NCBI RefSeq assembly: GCF_002188465.1
Contig: NZ_NINW01000024.1
Location: 186,001-250,000 of the forward strand
Direction of reading: 5' to 3'
DNA: 64,000 nucleotides
Source of the DNA: Pigmentiphaga sp. NML080357
GTDB taxonomy: Bacteria > Pseudomonadota > Gammaproteobacteria > Burkholderiales > Burkholderiaceae_B
The position numbers were made by a program, and so were the translations under genes. The notes under the pieces are model-generated. The model was not told the origin of the DNA. It did not search any database and saw only the letters and a list, made by a program, of their open reading frames with translations. Numbering within the stretch: position 1 is the stretch's first letter; the number at the start of each line of letters is the position of its first letter. This document shows positions 38,139 to 46,035 of this stretch, piece by piece.

Positions 38139-39322
38139 CGCGGGCGTCGATCCTGCGGGCGCTGCCCAAGCTCCCGCATGGTTGCGCCGACCCAGTCAGC
38201 GATGGCGTCCACGCCCAGCGCCAGGTTGTCGACGCTGCAATGCTCGGCGCCGCCATCGCGCAGCGTATGGACGAACAGCTCCGCCTTGGGGCTGTTCACG
38301 CATTCGGCGACCAGGCGTTCGGCCTGGGCCAGCTTGATCTGCCGGTCGTTCTCGCCGTGCGTGACCAGGATGGGGCACCGTATGCGATGCAGCACGCCCT
38401 CCAGCGTCATGCGGTCCGCCGTGGCCAGCAGGCCTTCCATGGTGGTCTGGCCGAACACCCACATCACATGTTCCCAGTAATGCGGAACGGGTAGCCGCGG
38501 GTCCTGGCTCTGGTGGCGGTAGCGCTGGGTCGCGCCCCAGTCGTAGTTGGCGCCCCAGGCCACGCAGCAGCGCAGGCGGGGTTCGAAGGCGGCGGCGCGC
38601 GGCGCGTGATAGCCGCCCAGCGACAACGCCATGATGCCGATGCGCGAGGCATCGACGTCGTCGCGTCCCTCCAGGTAGTCGACGCAGGCCGAAGCGGGCA
38701 CCTCGGCCTCGGGGAAATTGGTCAGGCCCTGCAGGCGCAAGGCCTCGCCCACGCCGGGGTTGTCCACCAGCAGCACGGACACGCCGCGCTCGCGCAAGGC
38801 CTCGCCCATGCCCATCAGGTACAGGATCTCCTTGGTCACGTCCAGGCCGTCGAAATGCACCATGCAGGGCGCGCCGCCGGGCGGCGTCTCGCGCGCCGGG
38901 ACGTACAGGGCCGGCAGGGTGGTGCCCTGGTAGGGCACGTCCACCCATTCGACGGGCTGGCCGGTCAGCTCGGCGTAGCGCCGAAAGCACTCGAGCATGT
39001 TGCGGAAGGCCGCGTCCCGGCCAGGGAAGCGCGGCGCCTGCATGCGTTCGGCCTGCACGTAGTAGATGGCGGCGCGCTTGAACTTGCGGCCCGCGCTGTA
39101 GGTGCGATCGTGCTGGAGGTCCTGCTGCGCCAGCGCCTTCACGCGGTCGGCCAGCCCGGTCCAGGCGGTGAACAGGATCTCGGCCGCATGCGGGTCGCCG
39201 CGGCGCGACGCTTCCTTGACGGGGCCGGAGGCGTCGTCGAGCTCGCCGATCTCGGCGCCCATGCCGAGCGCCAGGTTGACGGCCATATTCCAGGTGTAAT
39301 TGTCGCCGAAGTATTCAAACAT
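38135..39322 (-). CDS. Alpha/beta hydrolase (FrsA/2,6-dihydropseudooxynicotine hydrolase type)
   Basis: About 395 residues: a helical N-terminal lid domain of about 130 residues, then an alpha/beta hydrolase core. Nucleophile in ALSLGGYHAPR near residue 235, Asp in THGENDRQIK near residue 325 and His in GGAEHCS near residue 360. Members cleave C-C or ester bonds in heterocycle or aromatic degradation. It follows a Bug receptor on the same strand (51-base gap), with a LysR divergent from that receptor, so it is probably an inducible degradation gene. Substrate unknown. Confidence 0.87.
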   Translation of the reverse strand: MFEYFGDNYTWNMAVNLALGMGAEIGELDDASGPVKEASRRGDPHAAEILFTAWTGLADRVKALAQQDLQHDRTYSAGRKFKRAAIYYVQAERMQAPRFPGRDAAFRNMLECFRRYAELTGQPVEWVDVPYQGTTLPALYVPARETPPGGAPCMVHFDGLDVTKEILYLMGMGEALRERGVSVLLVDNPGVGEALRLQGLTNFPEAEVPASACVDYLEGRDDVDASRIGIMALSLGGYHAPRAAAFEPRLRCCVAWGANYDWGATQRYRHQSQDPRLPVPHYWEHVMWVFGQTTMEGLLATADRMTLEGVLHRIRCPILVTHGENDRQIKLAQAERLVAECVNSPKAELFVHTLRDGGAEHCSVDNLALGVDAIADWVGATMRELGQRPQDRRPR

Positions 39323-39373
39323 GGTCGATGTCCATTCGTGGTTGCGTGGAAAGTGCGGTGGTACCGGCGAAGG

Positions 39374-40348
39374 TCAGTCGGCCTTGATATTCTTCTCGGC
39401 GATCAGCCTGGCCCACATCGATTGCTCGGCGACCAGGTCCCTGGCGAATTGGTCGGGCGGCTGGAGCACGAGGTCGTAGCCGTCCTTTTGCAGGCGGGCC
39501 TGCATCTCGGGCATGCGCATGACCCGGGCGATTTCCGCCGCCAGCTTGTCCCGTATGCCGGCGGGCAATCCCTTGGGCGCGAAGACGCCTTGCCAGACGT
39601 AGGCCTCCACCGGGACGCCTTCCTCGCGCATGGTGGGAATGTCGGGGATGGCGGGCGACCGCTGCGCGGCGGCCAGCGCCAGTCCCCGCATCTTGCCCGC
39701 GCGGACCATGGACTGCGAATTGCCGACGGAGTCGCACAGGAAGTCCACCTCTCCGGCGATGACCGAGGTCTGTGCCGGCCCCGCGCCCGAATAGGGCACG
39801 TGCAGGGCCTTGATGCCCGCCGCATCCAGCATCTGTTCGCAGGCGAGGTGGCTGCCGCCGCCGGTGCCCGCGCTGGCGTAGCTCAACGCGCCTTGCCGGG
39901 ACTTGGCCAGGGCGAGGAATTCCTTGAAGGTCCTGGCCGGCAGCTTGGCCGAGGCCACCAGGTAGGCGGGAAAGCGCAGCGCCTCGGTGATGGGCGTGAA
40001 ATCGGCGGCCGGGTCGAAGGTGTGCTGCTTGTGCAGCAGCGGGCCGATGACGTGGGCGCTGTTGGTGGTGTAGAGCAGCGTGTAGCCGTCGGCTGGCGCA
40101 TCCTTGACCAATCGGCTGCCGATCAGGCCGGTGGCGCCGGCGCGGTTGTCAACGATCACGGGCTGGCCCAGCGCCTCGCCCAGCAGCTTGCCGGCCAGGC
40201 GGGCATAGGTATCCGTGGAACCGCCCACGGGGAAGGGCACGATCAGCCGGATCGGCCGGGTGGGATAGGCCTGCGCGCCCGCCGTGGCCGCGATCAGCAG
40301 CGACGCGGCGGCAAGGACAAGGCGCGGCGCGATGAGATGGCGTTGCAT
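39374..40348 (-). CDS. Bug/TctC family periplasmic solute receptor (fifth of six)
   Basis: About 324 residues; signal peptide of about 26 residues with core LVLAAASLLIAATAGA. Mature signatures AYPTRPIRLIVPFPVGGSTD and APADGYTLLYT. Divergent from the LysR gene at 40470 (121-base gap) and upstream of the hydrolase at 38135 on the same strand. The trio looks like a small catabolic unit: periplasmic capture, hydrolysis and LysR control. Ligand unknown. Confidence 0.93.
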   Translation of the reverse strand: MQRHLIAPRLVLAAASLLIAATAGAQAYPTRPIRLIVPFPVGGSTDTYARLAGKLLGEALGQPVIVDNRAGATGLIGSRLVKDAPADGYTLLYTTNSAHVIGPLLHKQHTFDPAADFTPITEALRFPAYLVASAKLPARTFKEFLALAKSRQGALSYASAGTGGGSHLACEQMLDAAGIKALHVPYSGAGPAQTSVIAGEVDFLCDSVGNSQSMVRAGKMRGLALAAAQRSPAIPDIPTMREEGVPVEAYVWQGVFAPKGLPAGIRDKLAAEIARVMRMPEMQARLQKDGYDLVLQPPDQFARDLVAEQSMWARLIAEKNIKAD

Positions 40349-40469
40349 GGTGTCTCCGTCTTGTTCATGTGCCAGGACATTTTGGACGGACTCGCGGCGC
40401 AGGAGAAATGCCGTTTTTCGGGGCGAGCTATAAAATAATTCGATAGCGAAAACGCATGGCGAGGCAGCG

Positions 40470-41387
40470 ATGGATCTGGTTCAACTCCGGTATTTCGTGC
40501 GCGTCGCGCAGTTGAAGAGCTTCACGAAGGCCTCGGTGGCGCTGCACATCGCACAGCCCGCGCTGACGCGGCAGGTGCTGCTGCTGGAGGACGAACTGGG
40601 CGTGCAGCTCCTGTTCCGCCACAGCCGCGGCGTCGAACCGACCGAGGCCGGCATGCGGCTGCTGTCGGGAGCCGAGGCCATCTTCCGATTGGTGCGCGAA
40701 GTCAGCGCCAACGTCATCGCGTCCAGCACCACTGTCGCCGGCACGCTGCGGATCGGCTTTCCGCCTTCGCTGGGCGGCTTCGTGATCGGCACGGTCGCGG
40801 CCGCGTTCCAGAAGATGTACCCGCAGGCCACGTTCGACCTGTGCGAGGGCCTGAGCAACGAATTGCGCGACCGGCTGCTGGCCGACAGGCTCGACCTCGC
40901 GGTATTGGCCGGGGGCGCCAATCCGCTGCTCGTCAGCACGCACCTGTGCGACGAGGAGTTCTGGGTGATGATGCCCCGCCGCCGCAAAAGCCGGCATGCG
41001 CTCAGGACCTACTCGCTGAAGGAGTTGGCCGGGCTGCCGCTGATCCAGCCCGGACGCGCGCAACTGGCGCGCCAGCACATCGAGAGCGAGGCCGCGCGCC
41101 TGGGCGTGGCGCTGAACGTGACGGTGGAGACCGATGCCTTCCAGGTCATCAAGGATCTCGTGCGCCGCGGGGTAGGGGCCCACATTTCGCCGTACTCCGG
41201 CATAGGCGCCGACATCAAGCGCGGGGACTTCGACGGCGGCCCGGTGAAGGGCCTGTTTCTGTCGCGCTATCTCGTGCGGCGCATCGATCGGCCCATCAGC
41301 CTGGGCATCACGAAGTTCCAGGAGATCCTGGTCGACACGCTCAGGGACCTGGGGGCTTCTGACCGGGCGATCCGGCTGCCCGCCTGA
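40470..41387 (+). CDS. LysR family transcriptional regulator
   Basis: About 305 residues. Winged helix-turn-helix at 1-60 (MDLVQLRYFVRVAQLKSFTK and QPALTRQVLLLEDELGVQLL), then an effector domain from about residue 90 (LRIGFPPSLGGFVIGTVAAAF). It is divergent from the Bug receptor at 39374 and probably regulates that receptor and the hydrolase downstream of it. Convergent with the GGDEF gene, 19-base gap. Confidence 0.93.
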   Translation: MDLVQLRYFVRVAQLKSFTKASVALHIAQPALTRQVLLLEDELGVQLLFRHSRGVEPTEAGMRLLSGAEAIFRLVREVSANVIASSTTVAGTLRIGFPPSLGGFVIGTVAAAFQKMYPQATFDLCEGLSNELRDRLLADRLDLAVLAGGANPLLVSTHLCDEEFWVMMPRRRKSRHALRTYSLKELAGLPLIQPGRAQLARQHIESEAARLGVALNVTVETDAFQVIKDLVRRGVGAHISPYSGIGADIKRGDFDGGPVKGLFLSRYLVRRIDRPISLGITKFQEILVDTLRDLGASDRAIRLPA

Positions 41388-41406
41388 GGCGGGTTCGCTG
41401 TCGGCC

Positions 41407-42873
41407 TCAGCGGGTCTCGGGACTGACGCGATACTGGTTCCTGCCGGCCCGTTTGGCTTCGTACATGGCCATGTCGGCCGCGCGCAGCAGATGAGCGGGG
41501 TTGATGCCGGACCCCGCGCGGTAGATCGCGATGCCCAGGCTGGCATGGATCTGCACCGGCTGTCCGGCAAGCCGCATGGGAGCGGCGATGTCGGCCAGGA
41601 TCTGCCGGGCCATGGTTTCACCTTGCGCATGGCCGCCATCGTCCCGGGCGATCACGACGAATTCGTCCCCCGACAACCGCGCGACCAGTTCTGCGCCGGG
41701 CAGGCCGGCCTTCAGGCGCCGCGCAATCTCTTTCAGCAGCTGATCGCCCTGGTCGTGTCCCAGGGTATCGTTGACCTGTTTGAAACCGTCTAGGTCCAGG
41801 AACAGGACCTCCAGCACGCCGCCGCGCCGGTCGGTCGAGGCCATGGCCCGGGGCAGCCGCTCCTGGACCGCGCGGCGGTTCGGAAGGCCGGTCAGCGTGT
41901 CGCGGCGAGCCTCGAGCCGGGTGGCCTGTTCGCGCGTGCGCCGTTCGGTGATGTCGTGCACGATGCTGTGGAAGCCCACGATCCTGTCCTCGACGATGTC
42001 GGGAATCAGCGTGACCGCGCCGTAGTGCGTCGTGCCGTCGGGGAAGACCAGCGGCATCTCGAACGAGACCCGCTTGTGGCGCCGCGTGGCCCGCTTCACG
42101 TGCCGTTCGATGTCGTGCGCCTTCTCGGGGCCGAAGGTCTCGGCCAGGGAACGGCCGATGATGTCGCGGGATGGCTTGCCTACGGCGACCCGGTACGCTT
42201 CGTTGACGAAGCGGTAGCGCAGGTCGGGGCCGAAGTACCCGATCATGGCCGGCAGGTGGTCCGTCAAGGTCTGCAGTTGCGCGTGCGCATGGCTCAATTC
42301 GCGGGTGCGCTGCTCGACCTGTTTCTCCAGCGCGGCCAATCCGGCAGCAAGCGAGGACTCGGTGGTGGTGCGCACGCGCAGGGTGGCTTCGCGCCGCATG
42401 ATCTCGTGGTTGGCCAGTTGAGCCGCGTCGCTCAGCAGATCGAGCTGGTTGGCGCTCAACTGCCGCGGCACGGTATCCAGCACGCACAGGCTGCCCAGGG
42501 CCAGCCCGTCGATGCTGCGCAAGGGGATCCCGGCATAGAAGCGCACACCCGGCGCGCCGCAGACCAGGGGATTATCGAAGAAGCGTTCGTCCTGGGTCGC
42601 GTCGGGCACGAGCAGACGTTCGCCGCCCACGATGCAGTGGGCGCAGAAGGCGTATTCGCGCGGCGTTTCAGAGATGTCCATCCCGACCTTGGACTTGAAC
42701 CACTGGCGGTCCCGGTCGATCAGCGACACTAGCGCGATCGGCACGCCGATGGCATTCGCGGTCATTCGCGTGATCAGGTCGAAGGCCGGTTCGGACGGCG
42801 TGTCGAGCAGGTCGAGGGCCTGCAGCAGGGAGAGGCGTTGTTCTTCATCCGGAGCGAGCGGGGCGGCTTGCAT
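41407..42873 (-). CDS. Diguanylate cyclase with GAF and PAS sensor domains
   Basis: About 488 residues from the ATG at 42873. GAF domain about 20-170 (AFDLITRMTANAIGVPIALV, with HC in FCAHCIVGG), a coiled-coil, PAS domain about 200-320 (ALVTLIPDIVEDRIVG is part of its end) and a GGDEF domain about 330-485. The active motif is SGDEF at 401-405 instead of GGDEF; SGDEF variants are active in several known enzymes. No RxxD inhibitory site is present five residues before it, so product feedback inhibition is not expected. A C10 tract lies about 64 bases upstream. Confidence 0.9.
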   Translation of the reverse strand: MQAAPLAPDEEQRLSLLQALDLLDTPSEPAFDLITRMTANAIGVPIALVSLIDRDRQWFKSKVGMDISETPREYAFCAHCIVGGERLLVPDATQDERFFDNPLVCGAPGVRFYAGIPLRSIDGLALGSLCVLDTVPRQLSANQLDLLSDAAQLANHEIMRREATLRVRTTTESSLAAGLAALEKQVEQRTRELSHAHAQLQTLTDHLPAMIGYFGPDLRYRFVNEAYRVAVGKPSRDIIGRSLAETFGPEKAHDIERHVKRATRRHKRVSFEMPLVFPDGTTHYGAVTLIPDIVEDRIVGFHSIVHDITERRTREQATRLEARRDTLTGLPNRRAVQERLPRAMASTDRRGGVLEVLFLDLDGFKQVNDTLGHDQGDQLLKEIARRLKAGLPGAELVARLSGDEFVVIARDDGGHAQGETMARQILADIAAPMRLAGQPVQIHASLGIAIYRAGSGINPAHLLRAADMAMYEAKRAGRNQYRVSPETR

Positions 42874-42936
42874 GGCGTGAACGCGCTGACGTCGACGCGA
42901 CAAGGATAGAGCATGTCGGCCCCGCCGGGTGCCCCC

Positions 42937-42946
42937 GGGGGGGGGG
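42937..42946. repeat. Ten-base homopolymer (G on the plus strand, C in the diguanylate cyclase orientation)
   Basis: An uninterrupted run of 10 G flanked by CCCCC and CCCC. It lies 64-73 bases upstream of the diguanylate cyclase start and 25 bases past the end of the RNase HI gene. Long poly-C runs in promoters are prone to slip and cause phase variation in Bordetella fim and bvg genes (established for those loci). Confidence 0.85.
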
Positions 42947-42970
42947 CCCCGCCAGATGGCTGTCCGACCG

Positions 42971-43651
42971 TTATCCTGCGGCGCCGTGCTCGGCCACGAT
43001 GCGCACCACCACTTCGCCGCGGCCGGTACGCTTGGCGTGGTCCAGCCCTTCGTTGGCCAGCGCATCCGCGCGTTCGTTGCCGCGATGCCCGCTATGTCCG
43101 CGCACCCACCGGAAGGTTGCGCGATGCCGGTCGGCCTCGGCGATCAGCGTCTTCCACAACTCGACGTTCTTGACGTCCTTCCAGTTCTTGCGCACCCAGC
43201 CGTGGCGCCATTGCGTCATGCCGTTCACGACGTATTGCGAGTCGGTGTAGACGACCACCTCGCAGGTCTGCGGCAGCCAGCGCAGCGCCTCGATGGCCGC
43301 GGTCAGTTCCATGCGGTTGTTGGTGGTGTCGGGCGAGCCGCCGAAGATCTCCACGGTCGCTGCCGGCGTGCGGATCAGCGCGCCCCAGCCTCCCGGACCT
43401 CCCGGATTGCCGCGGCACGCGCCGTCGCAATAAATGACCGCGCCACCCGCGGGCGGCGTCTCGTCCTCGGCAGGAAGGGGGGCGACCGGCGCGAGCGGCG
43501 CAGTGGCCGAAGCGGCGTCCAGCCAGCGCTGGAAGGGCGCGAGGTCGGCGGCGTCCTTGACGTACCACTTTTTCTGCGCGGGAGACCATCTGGCTCCGAG
43601 CGCCTTGGCTTCGTCCTTCTCGGCAAAGGGCACCTTCAGCCAGACAACCAT
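42971..43651 (-). CDS. rnhA: RNase HI with N-terminal DUF5710 domain
   Basis: About 226 residues, longer than the usual 150-155. An N-terminal DUF5710-like segment (VWLKVPFAEKDEAKALGARW, residues 3-45) precedes a Pro-rich linker (46-70) and the RNase H core. The catalytic set D76, E115, D137 and D196, and H186 in the flexible loop GHSGHRGNERAD, is complete, so it should degrade RNA in RNA:DNA hybrids. The gene ends 98 bases before the diguanylate cyclase start on the same strand. Confidence 0.93.
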   Translation of the reverse strand: MVVWLKVPFAEKDEAKALGARWSPAQKKWYVKDAADLAPFQRWLDAASATAPLAPVAPLPAEDETPPAGGAVIYCDGACRGNPGGPGGWGALIRTPAATVEIFGGSPDTTNNRMELTAAIEALRWLPQTCEVVVYTDSQYVVNGMTQWRHGWVRKNWKDVKNVELWKTLIAEADRHRATFRWVRGHSGHRGNERADALANEGLDHAKRTGRGEVVVRIVAEHGAAG

Positions 43652-43834
43652 GGGATCACCATCTCAATGCAAGGGGCGTGACCTTAATCGGCCATGCGAG
43701 CCGTTGTCAAGGCAAGGGCATCCGGGGGTGCTCAATTCATGAGCGGAGAACCTCAAAGCGCGCAGCCATGCGGGTCGTTTCCGCTCGTCCTGCCGCTGTC
43801 CCCAGCCTTGTCCACAGGATGCGGGGATAACCCG

Positions 43835-45175
43835 CTAGTTCGCCGAGGCCGAGACACCGGACGCTCGGTAGAGCACGCGGGGCGCGGCCAGGTGAAGGGT
43901 AAGGCCGCGCAGGGCGTTGAACGCAAGGAATGACAGCCACAGCCCATGATTGCCGAAGAGCGGCAAGAGGCCGAGGGACAGCGCCAGGAACGCCGCGCCG
44001 CAGACGAGCATGGATTGCATCAGCGCCCGCGTTTGGGTGGCGCCTATGAACATTCCGTCGTACAAATAGGCCCAGACCGATGCGATAGGCGCCAGCGCGA
44101 TCCAGGGCAGGAAGCGCATGGCCGTTTCGCGCAGCGCGGGCTGGTCGGTCAGCACGCCGACGATCGAGGGGCCGGCCACCGCGTACACCAGCGCATAGGC
44201 CAGCGCGCCGGCGGCGGCCCAGCCCATGCACAGGCGCACCGCGCGCCGCAATCCGGGGGCGTCGCCGGCGCCCACGGCCGAGCCGACCAGCGCTTCGGCC
44301 GCATGGGCGAAACCGTCGAGCCCGAAGGCCATGAAGGTCAGGAAGTTCAGCAGCAGCGCATTGGCCGCGAGCACCGTGTCGCCCTGGGTGGCGCCCAGGT
44401 GGGCGAACCAGCCCATGCTGGCCAGCAGGCAGGCGGTGCGCACGAAAATGTGGAAGTTGATGCCGACCAGCCGCCGCATGGCCGAGGAATCGAGCAGCGC
44501 CGTCAGGCGCAGGCGAGGCCAGGCGGCGCGGTGCGCGCGCCACAGCAGGAAGCCGCCGGCCAGCGTGCCGGCGCCGTCGGCCACCGCGGTCGCCGCGCCG
44601 ATGCCGGCCACTCCCAGTTCGAAGACATGGACGAACAGCAGCACCGCGGCAAGGTTGACCAGGTTGATGAGGATCTGCAGGCCGAGCGCGATGCGGACTC
44701 GCTGGCATCCCAGGAGCCAGCCCAGGACGACGTAGTTGGCCAGCGCCAAGGGGGCCGCCCAGATCCGGCCCAGGCAGTATTCCATGGCCTGGCGCGTGGC
44801 ATCGGCGCTGCCGCCCAGCAGGCCCAGCACGAGCACGATCAGCGGCCGTTGCAGGACCAGCAGGACGAGTCCGATTCCCGCCGCCAGGATCAGGGCCCGC
44901 GCCACGCTGGCGGCCATCGCCGGTTCGTCGCCTTTGCCCCAGGCCTGGGCGACGAGGCCGGTGGTGCCCATGCGCAGGAAGCCGAAGCCCCAGAAAAGAA
45001 AGCTGAACAGCAGGCTGCCCAGCGCCACGCCCGCCAGGTATTCGGGACCGGGCAGGTGGCCCGCCACGGCCGTATCGACCGCCGACATCAGGGGCTGGGT
45101 CAGGTTGGCAAGGACGATGGGCAAGGCCATCGCGAGGATGCGCCGGTGGGTGAGGGCAGAAGTGGCTGGTGGCAC
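43835..45175 (-). CDS. MATE family efflux transporter (DinF-like)
   Basis: About 446 residues; inner-membrane Na+ or H+ driven exporter of organic cations. Twelve predicted membrane helices, first near residue 15 (ILAMALPIVLANLTQPLMSA), with AVDTAVAGHLP, LGSLLFSFLFWGFGFLRMG and AEALVGSAVGAGD as family marks of the DinF group. I place the start at the GTG at 45175; the frame runs on through a terminator hairpin to 45259, which cannot be coding. An ATG at 45130 is also possible. Confidence 0.9.
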   Translation of the reverse strand: MPPATSALTHRRILAMALPIVLANLTQPLMSAVDTAVAGHLPGPEYLAGVALGSLLFSFLFWGFGFLRMGTTGLVAQAWGKGDEPAMAASVARALILAAGIGLVLLVLQRPLIVLVLGLLGGSADATRQAMEYCLGRIWAAPLALANYVVLGWLLGCQRVRIALGLQILINLVNLAAVLLFVHVFELGVAGIGAATAVADGAGTLAGGFLLWRAHRAAWPRLRLTALLDSSAMRRLVGINFHIFVRTACLLASMGWFAHLGATQGDTVLAANALLLNFLTFMAFGLDGFAHAAEALVGSAVGAGDAPGLRRAVRLCMGWAAAGALAYALVYAVAGPSIVGVLTDQPALRETAMRFLPWIALAPIASVWAYLYDGMFIGATQTRALMQSMLVCGAAFLALSLGLLPLFGNHGLWLSFLAFNALRGLTLHLAAPRVLYRASGVSASAN

Positions 45176-45227
45176 GGATTGTCGTTGCGTTCTGCTTGTG
45201 CTTGCGCCGCGATGGAACGCCAAAATG

Positions 45228-45257
45228 AAAAACGGACGCCAGGGGCGTCCGTTTTTC
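45228..45257 (-). terminator. Terminator of the first tRNA-Asn gene (bidirectional form)
   Basis: Stem GAAAAACGGACGC / GCGTCCGTTTTTC with loop AGGG. Poly-T on both strands makes it able to work both ways; it ends the tRNA transcript coming from the right. The second tRNA-Asn copy has nearly the same stem. Confidence 0.85.
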
Positions 45258-45267
45258 ATGGATATCT

Positions 45268-45343
45268 TGGCTCCCCGAACTGGGTTCGAACCAGTGACCT
45301 GCGGATTAACAGTCCGTCGCTCTACCGACTGAGCTATCGGGGA
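45268..45343 (-). tRNA. tRNA-Asn (anticodon GTT), first copy
   Basis: 76 bases including the encoded CCA. It folds with acceptor stem TCCCCGA / TCGGGGA, D-arm TAGCTCAGTCGGTAGAGC, anticodon loop CTGTTAA (GTT at the middle) and T-loop GGTTCGAACC. It is identical to the copy at 49674-49749, and 87 bases around the two are identical. Confidence 0.97.
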
Positions 45344-45355
45344 ATCGAGCCCATA

Positions 45356-45383
45356 ACTATAGCAGAAAAAGAAGTTTCGTCAA
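45356..45383 (-). promoter_or_regulatory. Promoter of the first tRNA-Asn gene
   Basis: On the minus strand, -35 TTGACG (45378-45383) and -10 TATAGT (45356-45361) with a 16-base spacer, just upstream of the mature tRNA. Strong consensus match. Confidence 0.75.
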
Positions 45384-45416
45384 AGAAAGGGGAAGGCGCG
45401 CGGTAAACTCGCCGGC

Positions 45417-46016
45417 ATGAGTCCTCTCTTCACGCTCGAGGCGCCTTGCAGCTACCGCGAGGAGATCCGCAAGAGCCGGTTCATCGCCCACGCGGCGCCG
45501 GTCGCGAGCGCGGACGACGCGCTGGCGTTCTTCTCCCGGCATGCCGATGCGGCGGCCACTCACAATTGCTGGGCCTATCGCATCGGCGCTTCATATCGTT
45601 TCAACGACGACGGCGAACCCGGCGGCACCGCCGGCCGCCCCATCCTGCAGGCCATCGACGGGCAGGCCTGCGACCGCGTCGCGGTACTGGTGGTGCGCTG
45701 GTTCGGCGGCACGCTTCTTGGGGCCGGCGGGCTGGTGCGCGCCTACGGCAGCTGCGCGGCGAATTGCCTCAGGCAAGGGCGCCGGGTGCCGCTGCTCGAC
45801 CTGGCGCAGGCGGAAATCGCCTGCACCTTCGCCGAGCTGCCGCTGTTCAAGGCACGGCTGCGCGACCACGGCGCCGAAGTAGTCCAGGAGCGTTTCGACG
45901 AGCAGGGGGCGCGCCTGGCGCTGAAAGTGCCGCGGCCGAACCTGGAGGAACTGCGGCGCGTACTGGCGGACCTGAGCCGCGGCCGGTCCATGCTGGAAGT
46001 GCTCGACGAGCCTTGA
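45417..46016 (+). CDS. YigZ/IMPACT family protein
   Basis: About 199 residues: N-terminal UPF0029 (IMPACT) domain, then a short C-terminal DUF1949 ferredoxin-like domain. Family marks are the repeated SYREEIRKSRFIAHAAPV, FNDDGEPGGTAGRPIL near residue 62 and VRWFGGTLLGAGGLVRAYG near residue 93. E. coli YigZ is uncharacterised in function, while eukaryotic IMPACT regulates GCN2. It is divergent from the tRNA-Asn promoter and convergent with the hydrolase at 46036. Confidence 0.93.
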   Translation: MSPLFTLEAPCSYREEIRKSRFIAHAAPVASADDALAFFSRHADAAATHNCWAYRIGASYRFNDDGEPGGTAGRPILQAIDGQACDRVAVLVVRWFGGTLLGAGGLVRAYGSCAANCLRQGRRVPLLDLAQAEIACTFAELPLFKARLRDHGAEVVQERFDEQGARLALKVPRPNLEELRRVLADLSRGRSMLEVLDEP

Positions 46017-46035
46017 GGCGAAGTCCTTGCGTGCT

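Noticed and set aside
42874..43065. Upstream extension of the diguanylate cyclase through the poly-C tract to 43065
   Set aside because: It overlaps the end of the RNase HI gene and has no ribosome site; the family-like sequence starts at the ATG at 42873. The tract is therefore treated as upstream, not coding.
43790..43830. TTGTCCACA as a DnaA box or replication origin
   Set aside because: One imperfect box in an ordinary intergenic region; no cluster of boxes, AT-rich unwinding element or dnaA/gyrB genes.
45176..45259. Upstream extension of the MATE transporter to 45259
   Set aside because: The extra residues would be encoded by the tRNA-Asn terminator hairpin; the GTG at 45175 or ATG at 45130 is a better start.
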